A DNA stretch of 64,000 bases. Source: Pirellulales bacterium. GTDB taxonomy: Bacteria > Planctomycetota > Planctomycetia > Pirellulales > PALSA-1355. Under the pieces are notes generated by a model. It saw nothing but the letters and a program-made list of their open reading frames with translations, was not told the DNA's origin and did not search any database. Positions 31,545-39,537 of this stretch are shown piece by piece. The translations under genes and the position numbers were made by a program. The stretch covers positions 372,001-436,000 of the forward strand of contig JALHMI010000002.1 of assembly GCA_022844125.1 (NCBI GenBank). Reading direction: 5' to 3'. Every line of letters begins with the position of its first letter. Within the stretch, counting starts at the first letter, position 1.

Positions 31545-32384
31545 TCAGGTTCCCCAATCCCGCGGATAGCGGAAGTCGCGGTCCATCGTGCGATTGGTGA
31601 GCTTCGCGATCACGGGGAGTCGCCGCTTGTACTGATTGCGGCGTACCATCCGCACCACGCGTTCCACAAATTCGGCGTCGAACCCCGCTCGGACCGCCTG
31701 AGCCGGTTGCCAGCGCCGATCCACGAGCAGCACCAGCAGCCGGTCGACCTGGTCGTAGCTGAAGCCCAACTCGCCCTCGTCGGTCTGGCCCACCCAAAGA
31801 TCGCCGCTGGGGGCTTTGTTGAGAATCGCCGCCGGCACTCCCAGGTATTCGGCGAGTTGCCGAAGCTGCGTCTTATAGAGATCGCCAATCGGATTGATTG
31901 CCGAAGCCAGATCGCCAAACTGCGTTCCATAGCCCAGGAGCAATTCGGTTTTGTTGCTGGTACCGACCACCAGCCCCTCGAACGCCGCGCTTTGATCGTA
32001 CAGCACGGTCATGCGTTCGCGAGCACACTTGTTGGCCAGCCGCATTTGCGTGATGCCCGGCATCGCGGCGACATAGGCGTCAACCTGCGGTGTGATCGGC
32101 ACATCCAGCGATTGCATTCCCAAATCAGCGACGACCGCGGCGCTGTCGCGGCGGGTCTCCTCACTCGAAGTCTTGTACGGCATCGTGACAGCCAGCACGT
32201 TCTCCGGCCCCATCGCTCGCACGACGAGGTACGCGACGACGCTCGAATCGATGCCGCCGGACAGGCCAAACACCGCCCGGCGAAATCCGGTGCGATGAAT
32301 CTCGTTGCGGACGAACCGCGTGAGGATTTCGGCCACAAGCTCGGGATTGATCACCAGACCGGCGGCGCCGAGGTCAGGATTCAT
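31545..32384 (-). CDS. nadE: NAD(+) synthase, synthetase subunit
   Basis: This 279-residue enzyme adenylates nicotinate adenine dinucleotide and amidates it to NAD. The PP-loop SGGIDSS is at about 42-48, followed by family segments VVGTSNKTELLLGYGTQFGD and KAPSGDLW. The glutaminase domain often fused at the N-terminus is missing; instead a nitrilase-type gene overlaps the start by 11 bases upstream. The two products probably form a two-subunit glutamine-dependent NAD synthetase. Ammonia-only use cannot be excluded. Confidence 0.9.
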   Translation of the reverse strand: MNPDLGAAGLVINPELVAEILTRFVRNEIHRTGFRRAVFGLSGGIDSSVVAYLVVRAMGPENVLAVTMPYKTSSEETRRDSAAVVADLGMQSLDVPITPQVDAYVAAMPGITQMRLANKCARERMTVLYDQSAAFEGLVVGTSNKTELLLGYGTQFGDLASAINPIGDLYKTQLRQLAEYLGVPAAILNKAPSGDLWVGQTDEGELGFSYDQVDRLLVLLVDRRWQPAQAVRAGFDAEFVERVVRMVRRNQYKRRLPVIAKLTNRTMDRDFRYPRDWGT

Positions 32385-33285
32385 AGCGCCTCCGCTTGAT
32401 CCGCCGCAGCTCTTCGATGGTCATCAGCAGTTGTTCGTCGCGCCCCAGTGGCGTAATCAGCCGCTCGCGGCGCAACTCGGCCAGGTCGCAATCCACCAGC
32501 GTCAGGGCTTCGTCGAACTGCGGCGCCTGGGCGATGATCCGCCCGTCGGGCCCCACGGCCATGCTATTGCCGAAGAAACACAGACCGTCTTCGAACCCGA
32601 CACGATTCACGACGATCACCAGCGCACCTAGTAGCTGCGAAAATGTGCGGGCCAACAGTTCGTAAGTCTCTGCCGTGGCAATCCGCGAGCCATTTACACC
32701 ACGGGCCGGCGAGTTGATGATCCACAAGAGCACATCGACTTCTTCGGCCTGCATGATGGTCGCGCTGGACACGTGCCAGAAGTCTTCGCAGATGACGATT
32801 CCCACGCGGCCAAAACGTGCTGTCTGGAACGCCTGAAACCGCTTGCCTGGCGAAAAGTATCGCTGCTCTTCGAACAGCCCATAGGTCGGCAGGTAGACCT
32901 TGCGATGGACGTGCAGGATGCTGCCGGCCTCGGCATAGAAGGCGGCGTTATAGAACTGGTGTCCCGCGCCTTCCTCGACAAACCCAGCCACGAGCGACAT
33001 GGGCTCCGCCGTCGCGATCAACCGGTTGATCTCCGGACTCGCGCGTTCCAACGCCACCTCGGGCACCATGTCGCGGAGGAAGTACCCCGTGAGCGACAAT
33101 TCGGGAAAGACCACCAGATCGGCCGATTGCTGCCGTGCCGCGGCGATCTGCTGCTCGTGCAGTTCCAGATTCTGGTGCCGATCGCCCAGCCGCGGAGCGA
33201 TCTGTGCCAAGGCAACGCGCAATACTCCGGGAGCCGAAGTTTCGGCGGAACTGGAAGCAGCGGCGGTGTCAGGATCCGATTTCAA
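32374..33285 (-). CDS. carbon-nitrogen hydrolase (nitrilase fold), probable glutaminase subunit of NAD synthetase
   Basis: This is a 303-residue protein with the nitrilase triad in place: Glu62 in FPELSLTGY, Lys129 in HRKVYLPTYGLFEE and Cys166 in VICEDFWH. The motif ..KVYLPTYGLFEEQRYF is characteristic of the glutaminase domain of fused NAD synthetases. The gene overlaps nadE by 11 bases, giving the same order as the domains of the fused enzyme. It most likely releases ammonia from glutamine for NadE. Another nitrilase-family amidase role is less likely. Confidence 0.85.
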   Translation of the reverse strand: MKSDPDTAAASSSAETSAPGVLRVALAQIAPRLGDRHQNLELHEQQIAAARQQSADLVVFPELSLTGYFLRDMVPEVALERASPEINRLIATAEPMSLVAGFVEEGAGHQFYNAAFYAEAGSILHVHRKVYLPTYGLFEEQRYFSPGKRFQAFQTARFGRVGIVICEDFWHVSSATIMQAEEVDVLLWIINSPARGVNGSRIATAETYELLARTFSQLLGALVIVVNRVGFEDGLCFFGNSMAVGPDGRIIAQAPQFDEALTLVDCDLAELRRERLITPLGRDEQLLMTIEELRRIKRRRYES

Positions 33286-33387
33286 CTTTGCAATTCACAA
33301 GGAGAATATTGATCGAGGTTACAGTAAGCTTCCGCCGCGCCCAGCGAGGTGTCAAGCTGCCAAAGACTCATCTCGCACCAATGCAAA

Positions 33388-33424
33388 GCGGCCGCGCCGG
33401 ATGCCGTTCATCCGGCGCGGCCGC
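33388..33424. terminator. 16-bp perfect hairpin after the His-rich gene, terminator-like
   Basis: GCGGCCGCGCCGGATG and CATCCGGCGCGGCCGC pair perfectly around a CCGTT loop. On the minus strand it follows the stop of the His-rich protein gene by about 30 bases and is trailed by only TTTGCATT, a weak T tract. It may terminate transcription or stabilise the mRNA end. Confidence 0.55.
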
Positions 33425-33457
33425 CAGCGAAACTTTTCAAGCGAGGACCTCAGTCGC

Positions 33458-34471
33458 TTACTGTACTGCGGTCTCGCTCTGCGGCGCGGCGGCCGGAGCC
33501 GTCTCCTCCGCTTCGTTTTCGCTCGGCTCCTTCGCATAGCGGGCCAGCGTCCAGGTGCTGGTCTGGCCGTTCTCGAAGTGGGCCGCGGTGGCGCCAGTCT
33601 GCTGCGTCAGGTTCGCGAGCGAGGTCTCGAACGTGACCTTACCGTTGTCACCAAAGGTGAACGCCACCTGCTGGGTCTTTTTGTTCACTGCGCCGCGAAT
33701 CGGCTGATCGTGATCCGTCAGCAGGTCGTAGTAAGTACCACGCACCTGGCCGGCCTTGCTCACGGCAAGCTGCACCATGGCGCTCGCCTCGTGCTGGCCC
33801 TCTGGCGCGAGCGAGAACACACCCAGCGGCAGGAACGAGGTGTCCTTCGGCGGATCGTTCTTGCCTTCAGCGATCAACTGCTTCGCAGCAGCAATCTGTT
33901 CGGGAGTAATCGGCGACAGACCCGTCTCGGTTTCGTTCGACTGATTCTCCTCGGGCTCATTCGACTGCGTATCGTCGTCGGCGTTCTCCTCGGCGTTGCC
34001 ATTCGCCGAGTCATCGCCTTCCGGCTCGGTTGTTTCATCCGAAGTCAGGTAGTTGTCGACCGTGCCGTAGTTGCCGTAGTAAGGCTCAACCGCGTCGAGA
34101 CCCAACCAGGCAGCCGTCGCGCCAAACGTGGCGACAGCCCAGGGGTTGCCCCAACCCCAACCGCCCCAGCCGTAGCCCCACGCGCCACCGTGGCGGCCGT
34201 ACCAGCCGTGCGAGAACGGCCGGTTGTGGTGAGCCCAGTTCGAGTGGTGGTAATGGTGGTGGTCACCGTGATGCGAGTGGGTGTGGCTGTGGTGGCCGGT
34301 GTGGTGATGGCTGTGGCTGCCGTGGTGCGAACGGCCGCCATGATGGCCGCCGCCGTGGTGTCCCCCACCGTGATGGCCGCCGCCATGTCCGCCGCCGCGA
34401 GCCAACACTGGTGCCGTGGACAATCCCAGGACCGCAACCACGGCCAACAAAAACCCCAAAACCTTGTTCAT
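33458..34471 (-). CDS. exported His/Gly-rich protein, paralogue of the next upstream gene
   Basis: Read from ATG at 34471 (GAGGG upstream) this gives 337 residues. After a signal peptide (about 1-25) comes a GGHHGG repeat and His-rich stretch (about 26-82) likely to bind transition metals, then FSHGWYGRHGGAW and NPWAVATFGATAAWLGL. An Asp/Glu/Asn-rich linker (about 140-185) leads to a C-terminal domain from FLPLGVFSLAPEG to TWTLARY. The last two parts match the neighbouring 34558-35493 product, so the pair arose by duplication. No family name is recognised; a periplasmic or surface role is inferred. Confidence 0.75.
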   Translation of the reverse strand: MNKVLGFLLAVVAVLGLSTAPVLARGGGHGGGHHGGGHHGGGHHGGRSHHGSHSHHHTGHHSHTHSHHGDHHHYHHSNWAHHNRPFSHGWYGRHGGAWGYGWGGWGWGNPWAVATFGATAAWLGLDAVEPYYGNYGTVDNYLTSDETTEPEGDDSANGNAEENADDDTQSNEPEENQSNETETGLSPITPEQIAAAKQLIAEGKNDPPKDTSFLPLGVFSLAPEGQHEASAMVQLAVSKAGQVRGTYYDLLTDHDQPIRGAVNKKTQQVAFTFGDNGKVTFETSLANLTQQTGATAAHFENGQTSTWTLARYAKEPSENEAEETAPAAAPQSETAVQ

Positions 34472-34557
34472 GGAACCCTCGAAAGTTGAAAATGAAAAAC
34501 GCTGGCTGTTCCATTGATGGTCGAACCCGCGTTGATGAGTGACGTAAAGTGTGCAAA

Positions 34558-35493
34558 CTACTGTGGCGGAACCACCGGCGCTGACGTGGACGCCGGGACG
34601 GGCGTCACGGTTTGGCTCTCGAAGCGAGCCAAGTGCCAATCGCTCGCTTCGCCGCCCGCGAACCGCAGACGGATACTGCCATCCGGTCGGGTCAGGCTCA
34701 CAAGCGCCGCTTCGAACTCGGCGGCGCCGGGCGCAGTGATTTTGAACGTCGCGAGTTGCGTGTGCTTGTCCAGCGAACCGCTGACCGGCGACGTCGTGCC
34801 AGTTACGACGTCAAAATAATTGCCTGCAATCTCGCCTTGTTTGCTAAGCGCCAGTTGCAATAGCGCGCTGGGGTCTTGAGCACCGGCCGGACCAAGCGCA
34901 AACACGCCGAGCGGCAAAAACTCTCCCGCGGGCTGTGTCTTGTCGGCGGATTCCGGGTCGAGCGTTTCGCTGGTATGTACTTGTTCTGCGGCCGTCGCAC
35001 TTGCTGCGGGCGCGACGCCGACCCAAGCCGTGGCAGCGGCGATCGAGGCAACCGCCCAGGCATCGGCATGGGGGTGCGTGAACTGCCACGCCCGGGGATG
35101 ATCGGCATACCAGGCTGGTGAGAATGGTTCGTTGCCGGCGAATTGCGCGCGAAGCTCGGCGCGCGAGGCCATGTCCGCACTTGCAGCCTTCAGCCCCGCG
35201 TCAGCATTCGGCAACTGCGGTACCGGCGCTCCGGCCTGACCCAGAATGGACTCCAGCGCCCCCGAGTCGATGGCCTGCTGCAGTTTCCCGCCCAGGTTCT
35301 GCAATCCCTGGCCGAGTTGGCGATTGGGCCGTGCGGCGCCATTTGCGTTAGCTGCGCTCGGTCCAGGATTGTTCGCACGCGGGCCCCCCAGCCGGCGTTC
35401 ACGCAATCGGCCGCCAAGCTGAGCCATGGCATCCGCAGTCAACAAACCGAGCATTAAGGCCGCCGCGAGCAAAGCCACATTGCGCGTGCGCAT
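34558..35493 (-). CDS. exported protein, paralogue of the His-rich neighbour
   Basis: Read from ATG at 35493 (GGAGAG upstream) this gives 311 residues: signal peptide (about 1-24, ending AMAQ), a Leu/Gly/Arg-rich segment (LGGRLRERRLGG), an amphipathic region, then FSPAWYADHPRAW and DAWAVASIAAATAWVGV, and a C-terminal domain FLPLGVFALGPAG to DWHLARF. These align with the downstream neighbour over about 190 residues, but the His-rich tract is absent. The genes are 86 bases apart and probably co-transcribed. Function unknown. Confidence 0.75.
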   Translation of the reverse strand: MRTRNVALLAAALMLGLLTADAMAQLGGRLRERRLGGPRANNPGPSAANANGAARPNRQLGQGLQNLGGKLQQAIDSGALESILGQAGAPVPQLPNADAGLKAASADMASRAELRAQFAGNEPFSPAWYADHPRAWQFTHPHADAWAVASIAAATAWVGVAPAASATAAEQVHTSETLDPESADKTQPAGEFLPLGVFALGPAGAQDPSALLQLALSKQGEIAGNYFDVVTGTTSPVSGSLDKHTQLATFKITAPGAAEFEAALVSLTRPDGSIRLRFAGGEASDWHLARFESQTVTPVPASTSAPVVPPQ

Positions 35494-35644
35494 GGATCTC
35501 TCTCCGGATCTGCCCCCGCCGGCGGTCGACCAGCGACCGGGCATGAGCGGTGGGGTACTGGAAGCCTAGCTTACCGGGCGAATGGCAAGCCGGAGGGGCA
35601 GAATCCCCGAAGAAAACGCGTTGGACGGCAGCGCTACGTCGACC

Positions 35645-36457
35645 TTACTCGCCCAGAGTGTGGCGAATCGCTACGGCCAGGTCGCGCCGGGTGGTCGGTG
35701 AGTATTCGAGATCGAACCAGATGACCTTGCCCGACGGGTCCAGCAGGTAGCTGCGTGGAAGCTTGCCGCTCGCCACCTGAGCGAGAGCCTGGCGATCGGC
35801 ATCGACCAACACCGGATAGCTCGCTCCGGCGTTCTTTGCCAATTCGGCGGCCTGGGTGGCCCCGTCACCGCAATTCACTGCAACCACGGCCAAGCCCTTG
35901 TCACCGAAGCGAGGCAGGTAATATCGGTTCAGATCGGAAAGCTCTTCCAGGGCCGTCGGCTGAGTCTGGTCCCAAAATACGACCAACGTCAGCCTGGGTC
36001 CGTAGAGTTCCGTGAGTGATCGCTGCTGGCCAGCCGCGTCAGGCAGTTCCAGGTTGGGAAACAGATCGCCTACCTTGACCTTGCACATCGCGGCATGCTG
36101 GTCGCTGAGCACAACCTTCGGCATCGAAAGCTCAGCCAGTGGCAACCGGTCGAGCGGCAGCGGCGCTTCGGACGCGGGCAGTGGCGCCGGGGGCGCCACC
36201 GCTTGAATTGGCTGCTTCGCCTCCGGCTCGGTGGGTATGTCGAGCGAAGGTGCCTCCACATGGCTCGCGTCGGCAACCTCGATTTCTGGCCGTGTCGCTT
36301 GAGTGCCGTCAGGAGCGTCAATCGCAGCAGGTGCTTCAACACGATCTGCCGGAGGCTCCGACTTAGTGCATCCGCAGGCCACGAATACGGCGGCCGCTGA
36401 ACAGGCTGCCAGGAACTTAGTCCCCAAGCTCTCGAACTTCAGATTGCCGCATCGCAT
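35645..36457 (-). CDS. lipoprotein with thioredoxin/AhpC-TSA-like domain lacking the CxxC active site
   Basis: Read from ATG at 36457 (GGAGGCGAG upstream) this gives 270 residues with a lipoprotein-like N-terminus (VFVACGC) and a Pro/Glu/Ala-rich linker (about 35-115). A redoxin domain starts at KVGDLFPNLELPDAAGQQ. Where TlpA-like proteins have WCxPC it reads FWDQTQPTAL (161-170), with no Cys, so thiol exchange is not expected. Later segments (GLAVVAVNCGD, YPVLVDAD, PRSYLLDPSGKVIW) confirm the fold. It follows aspS by 120 bases on the same strand. Role unknown, perhaps binding or structural. Confidence 0.75.
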   Translation of the reverse strand: MRCGNLKFESLGTKFLAACSAAAVFVACGCTKSEPPADRVEAPAAIDAPDGTQATRPEIEVADASHVEAPSLDIPTEPEAKQPIQAVAPPAPLPASEAPLPLDRLPLAELSMPKVVLSDQHAAMCKVKVGDLFPNLELPDAAGQQRSLTELYGPRLTLVVFWDQTQPTALEELSDLNRYYLPRFGDKGLAVVAVNCGDGATQAAELAKNAGASYPVLVDADRQALAQVASGKLPRSYLLDPSGKVIWFDLEYSPTTRRDLAVAIRHTLGE

Positions 36458-36577
36458 CAGGCTCGCCTCCAAACGGCCAGTTGCACGGACCCCACGCCAG
36501 CGGTCCGCGTCCATTGCCGCTTATTCTCGCGGGATTCGCGCGGGCGTCAACGGCCTGGGCCAGGGGCGGTCGGCACG

Positions 36578-38356
36578 CTAGCGGGGCGCAGGATCACGAA
36601 TCTGGATGCCTAATTCCCGCAACTGCCGGGCATCGACACGACCCGGCGCTTCGGTCATCAGGTCTGTCGCCTTTTGTGTCTTGGGAAACGCGATACAGTC
36701 GCGAATGTTGTCGAGCCCACCAAAGATCATCACCACCCGGTCCAGACCCAGCGCGATGCCGCCATGCGGCGGCGCGCCGAACGCCAGCGCGTCGAGCAGA
36801 AATCCGAATCGCTCCCGTTGCAGTTCGGGCGAGATTCCGAGTAGTTCAAACGCCTGTTGCTGGACTCCCGGATCGTGAATTCGGATCGTGCCGCCGCCGG
36901 CTTCAAAACCATTGATTACAAGGTCATATGCCTGTGCGCGACATTTGCCGGGGTCGGTCTTGAGCAGCTCAATGTCCTGAGGCCTGGGCGATGTAAACGG
37001 ATGATGCATCGCGGCCCAACCGCCTGTCTCCTCGTCCTTGGCAAACATCGGAAACTCGACGATCCAGGAGAAGTGCTTCGACTTTGGATCGTACAACTTC
37101 AAATCCACGCCGAACCGCTTGCGCAGCCCATACAGGGCCTTGCAACTGACCTCGAAGGTATCGGCAACAAACACCAGGAGATCGCCCGGCTCGGCCTGCA
37201 TCCGATCGGAAATCTGCTGGAGGATCTCGGGGCTGAAATTCTTGGCGATGGGCGAGGCGAGCGTGCCGCCGTCCTCGACCTTGAACCAAGCCAGGCCCTT
37301 AGCGCCAAAGTCCTGAACGATGAAGTTAGTGAGCTCATCAATCCCTTTACGCGAGTAAGCGGCAGCGCCACCTTTGGCGTTGATACCGCGGACCTGGCCC
37401 CCTTCGTCGGCCGTAGCGCGGAAGACCCGAAAATCGCACTTGGCCGCAATGTCCGTCAGATCGACGATCTCCAGTCCGAAACGCAGGTCCGGCGCGTCAT
37501 GACCATAGCGCTCCATCGCCTCGTCATAGGTCATGCGTGGCAGCGGCAATGATAGATCGATCCCCAGGATTTCTTTCGCCAGCCGGGCCATCAAACCGTC
37601 GATCAGGCTGATGATGTCTTCAGCCGTGACGAATGACATTTCGACGTCAAGCTGAGTGAATTCCGGCTGCCGATCGGCCCGCAGGTCTTCGTCACGAAAG
37701 CAGCGTGCGACCTGCACGTAGCGATCGTAGCCCGCAATCATCAGAATCTGTTTGTAAAGCTGCGGTGATTGCGGCAGCGCGTAAAAGCTGCCGTTGTGAA
37801 CGCGGCTGGGCACCAGGTAATCGCGAGCACCTTCGGGCGTACTGCGACCGAGCATCGGAGTTTCGACGTCAAGAAAGCCGTGTTCGTCAAAGTACTTCCG
37901 CATGCCAATGGTGATGCGATGGCGCAGTTGCAGCGTGGCCTGCATTTCCCCGCGGCGCAGATCCAGATAGCGATACTTGAGCCGCAGATCCTCGTTCGGC
38001 AGTTCCATGCCGCCCGGCTGAAAAGGCGGCGTCTGGCTCTTGTTCAGCAGCAAGAGTTCGCTGGGACGAACCTCGATTGCACCTGTCGCGATCTTCGCGT
38101 TCACTGTCCCTTCCGGGCGAGCCGCGACCTTCCCGCGGACGCTGATCACGAATTCGCTCCGCAGCGAGCGGGCAAGCTCCAGCGTTTCGCGGCCCACGTC
38201 CGGGTCGAACACGATCTGGGTCTTTCCGTACCGATCGCGGAGGTCGATAAAGATGCCGCCCCCGTGGTCACGGTAGCTATCCACCCAGCCGCAAAGCGTG
38301 ACCTGCTGGCCGATGTGCTGCGATCCTAGTTCGCCGCACGTATGAGTCCGCAACAA
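36578..38356 (-). CDS. aspS: aspartyl-tRNA synthetase
   Basis: This is a 592-residue class II synthetase of bacterial type. The N-terminal OB fold (LRTHTCGELGSQHIGQQVTLCGWV in parts) binds the anticodon, the catalytic core has RYLDLRR and the tRNA/ATP motifs, a GAD insertion lies at about 290-410, and motif 3 is GIALGLDRV. The start is TTG; AGAGGAG lies about 10 bases upstream and the usual family N-terminus MLRTHTCGEL begins exactly there. It is an essential translation gene. Whether it also charges tRNA-Asn cannot be told by eye. Confidence 0.96.
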   Translation of the reverse strand: MLRTHTCGELGSQHIGQQVTLCGWVDSYRDHGGGIFIDLRDRYGKTQIVFDPDVGRETLELARSLRSEFVISVRGKVAARPEGTVNAKIATGAIEVRPSELLLLNKSQTPPFQPGGMELPNEDLRLKYRYLDLRRGEMQATLQLRHRITIGMRKYFDEHGFLDVETPMLGRSTPEGARDYLVPSRVHNGSFYALPQSPQLYKQILMIAGYDRYVQVARCFRDEDLRADRQPEFTQLDVEMSFVTAEDIISLIDGLMARLAKEILGIDLSLPLPRMTYDEAMERYGHDAPDLRFGLEIVDLTDIAAKCDFRVFRATADEGGQVRGINAKGGAAAYSRKGIDELTNFIVQDFGAKGLAWFKVEDGGTLASPIAKNFSPEILQQISDRMQAEPGDLLVFVADTFEVSCKALYGLRKRFGVDLKLYDPKSKHFSWIVEFPMFAKDEETGGWAAMHHPFTSPRPQDIELLKTDPGKCRAQAYDLVINGFEAGGGTIRIHDPGVQQQAFELLGISPELQRERFGFLLDALAFGAPPHGGIALGLDRVVMIFGGLDNIRDCIAFPKTQKATDLMTEAPGRVDARQLRELGIQIRDPAPR

Positions 38357-38512
38357 AGCCGCATCTCCTCTGGCCGCATTCGCCGGCCATTCTGTCGAAA
38401 GCTTTCAGCCCTGAAATAAGCCGCCCATCTTACTCTAGACCATCCGCCGCCGGAAAGGTGATCGCGACTGTGCGCCACAGTGGCGGCATGGGGGGCAGGT
38501 CTGAAAACGAAG

Positions 38513-38546
38513 AAAGCCGCCTCGAATCGTGGTTCGAGGCGGCTTT
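38513..38546 (-). terminator. terminator after the PEP-CTERM gene
   Basis: AAAGCCGCCTCGAA and TTCGAGGCGGCTTT form a perfect 14-bp stem with a 6-base loop. On the minus strand it lies 28 bases after the stop and continues into CTTCGTTTTC. Confidence 0.85.
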
Positions 38547-38573
38547 GAATTGGTTGACCAATGATTTCGCTAA

Positions 38574-39311
38574 CTAGCCGTTACGACGACGACGCCAGCC
38601 CACCAGGGCCAAACCACAGGCACCCAGTGCTCCCAAGGCCACCGAAGACGGCTCGGGTACAACCGTGTAATTGTAAATGACGGTCACCGTACCAACGGCA
38701 TCGGTTGACTGGTTGTTCGAACCATTGCCGCCGCCACCGACAAACGCCTGGAACGTCGTCGTTGTGAAACCAAGCGTAAATGAACCGGTGGTGTCGTAAG
38801 GAACGATGCTGTTAGCACCAACCAGTCCAGAGTCGCCCGTCGCATTGATTGCCGGCGGTGCATAGTTGATCGTTTGGCCCGCGCCGTAAAGAACTGGGCC
38901 GGTGTCAATCAGATCAATATCGCCGTTGATGCCGCCATTAAGAAACAACTGGAAGTCCAGACTGGCCTTGTCCACGTTCGGGGCAGTGCCCACGACGCCA
39001 AGGTTTGAGTAGGAGATATACGAGAACGTCTGGGAGTTGTTCGCGTCATTGTTCGTAACGGAGAGGGATTGAAGGGTCTCCGTCACTTCAATGCGCAGAC
39101 CAACGCTCGTCAGAACCGCACCAAATGGTGCACCAGAGCTTTGGAAATAGTCGAAAGTCCCGGTTCCCAGCGAACCTGTGATATCCGTCGGAGTCAACGG
39201 CATGCTGAATGTCTGCACGACCTGTGCAGCATGCAGCGGCGCAGCAATCAGAATGATCGGCGAGAGGAGAAGAAATGACAGGCGAAAACCCGTCAACGAA
39301 GTTCGATTCAT
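38574..39311 (-). CDS. PEP-CTERM protein with choice-of-anchor-E-like domain
   Basis: This is a 245-residue exported protein. After a signal peptide (about 1-28) the domain starts VVQTFSMPLTPTDI and shows alternating strands such as LTSVGLRIEVTETLQSLSV and a YNYTV end, resembling the choice-of-anchor E type. The tail is VPEPSS, a hydrophobic helix (VALGALGACGLALVGW) and RRRRNG. AAGGAGGG precedes the start at 39311. The gene stands alone between a promoter and a strong terminator. Anchoring would need an exosortase from outside the window. Confidence 0.85.
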   Translation of the reverse strand: MNRTSLTGFRLSFLLLSPIILIAAPLHAAQVVQTFSMPLTPTDITGSLGTGTFDYFQSSGAPFGAVLTSVGLRIEVTETLQSLSVTNNDANNSQTFSYISYSNLGVVGTAPNVDKASLDFQLFLNGGINGDIDLIDTGPVLYGAGQTINYAPPAINATGDSGLVGANSIVPYDTTGSFTLGFTTTTFQAFVGGGGNGSNNQSTDAVGTVTVIYNYTVVPEPSSVALGALGACGLALVGWRRRRNG

Positions 39312-39395
39312 GTGCGGCCCTCCTTCTAAAAGTGCACAAATCAATGACATGGCGGCGAGTCGCGCAGGCTGGTCGCGCCACTACCAGCGAAGCCG

Positions 39396-39423
39396 AGTCT
39401 AACCGAAAAGCGCAAAGCGTCAA
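39396..39423 (-). promoter_or_regulatory. promoter of the PEP-CTERM gene
   Basis: On the minus strand TTGACG (39423-39418) and TAGACT (39401-39396) are separated by 16 bases. An AT-rich stretch lies just upstream, as in UP elements. The predicted leader is about 80 nt. Confidence 0.5.
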
Positions 39424-39537
39424 TCCTTTTCCGGATGTAAATTATGTATTGTATATGCACACGCGAGCTGGACTTAGGCCCACGTTGCGGTATTTTCATG
39501 GCGATTTTGAATGTAATGCCCTTGGTCGTCCCATGCA

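Noticed and set aside
32999-34489. 496-residue plus-strand frame antisense to the nitrilase and His-rich genes
   Set aside because: It crosses two real genes and the hairpin between them, and has a Val/Ala-rich tail that mirrors the His repeats.
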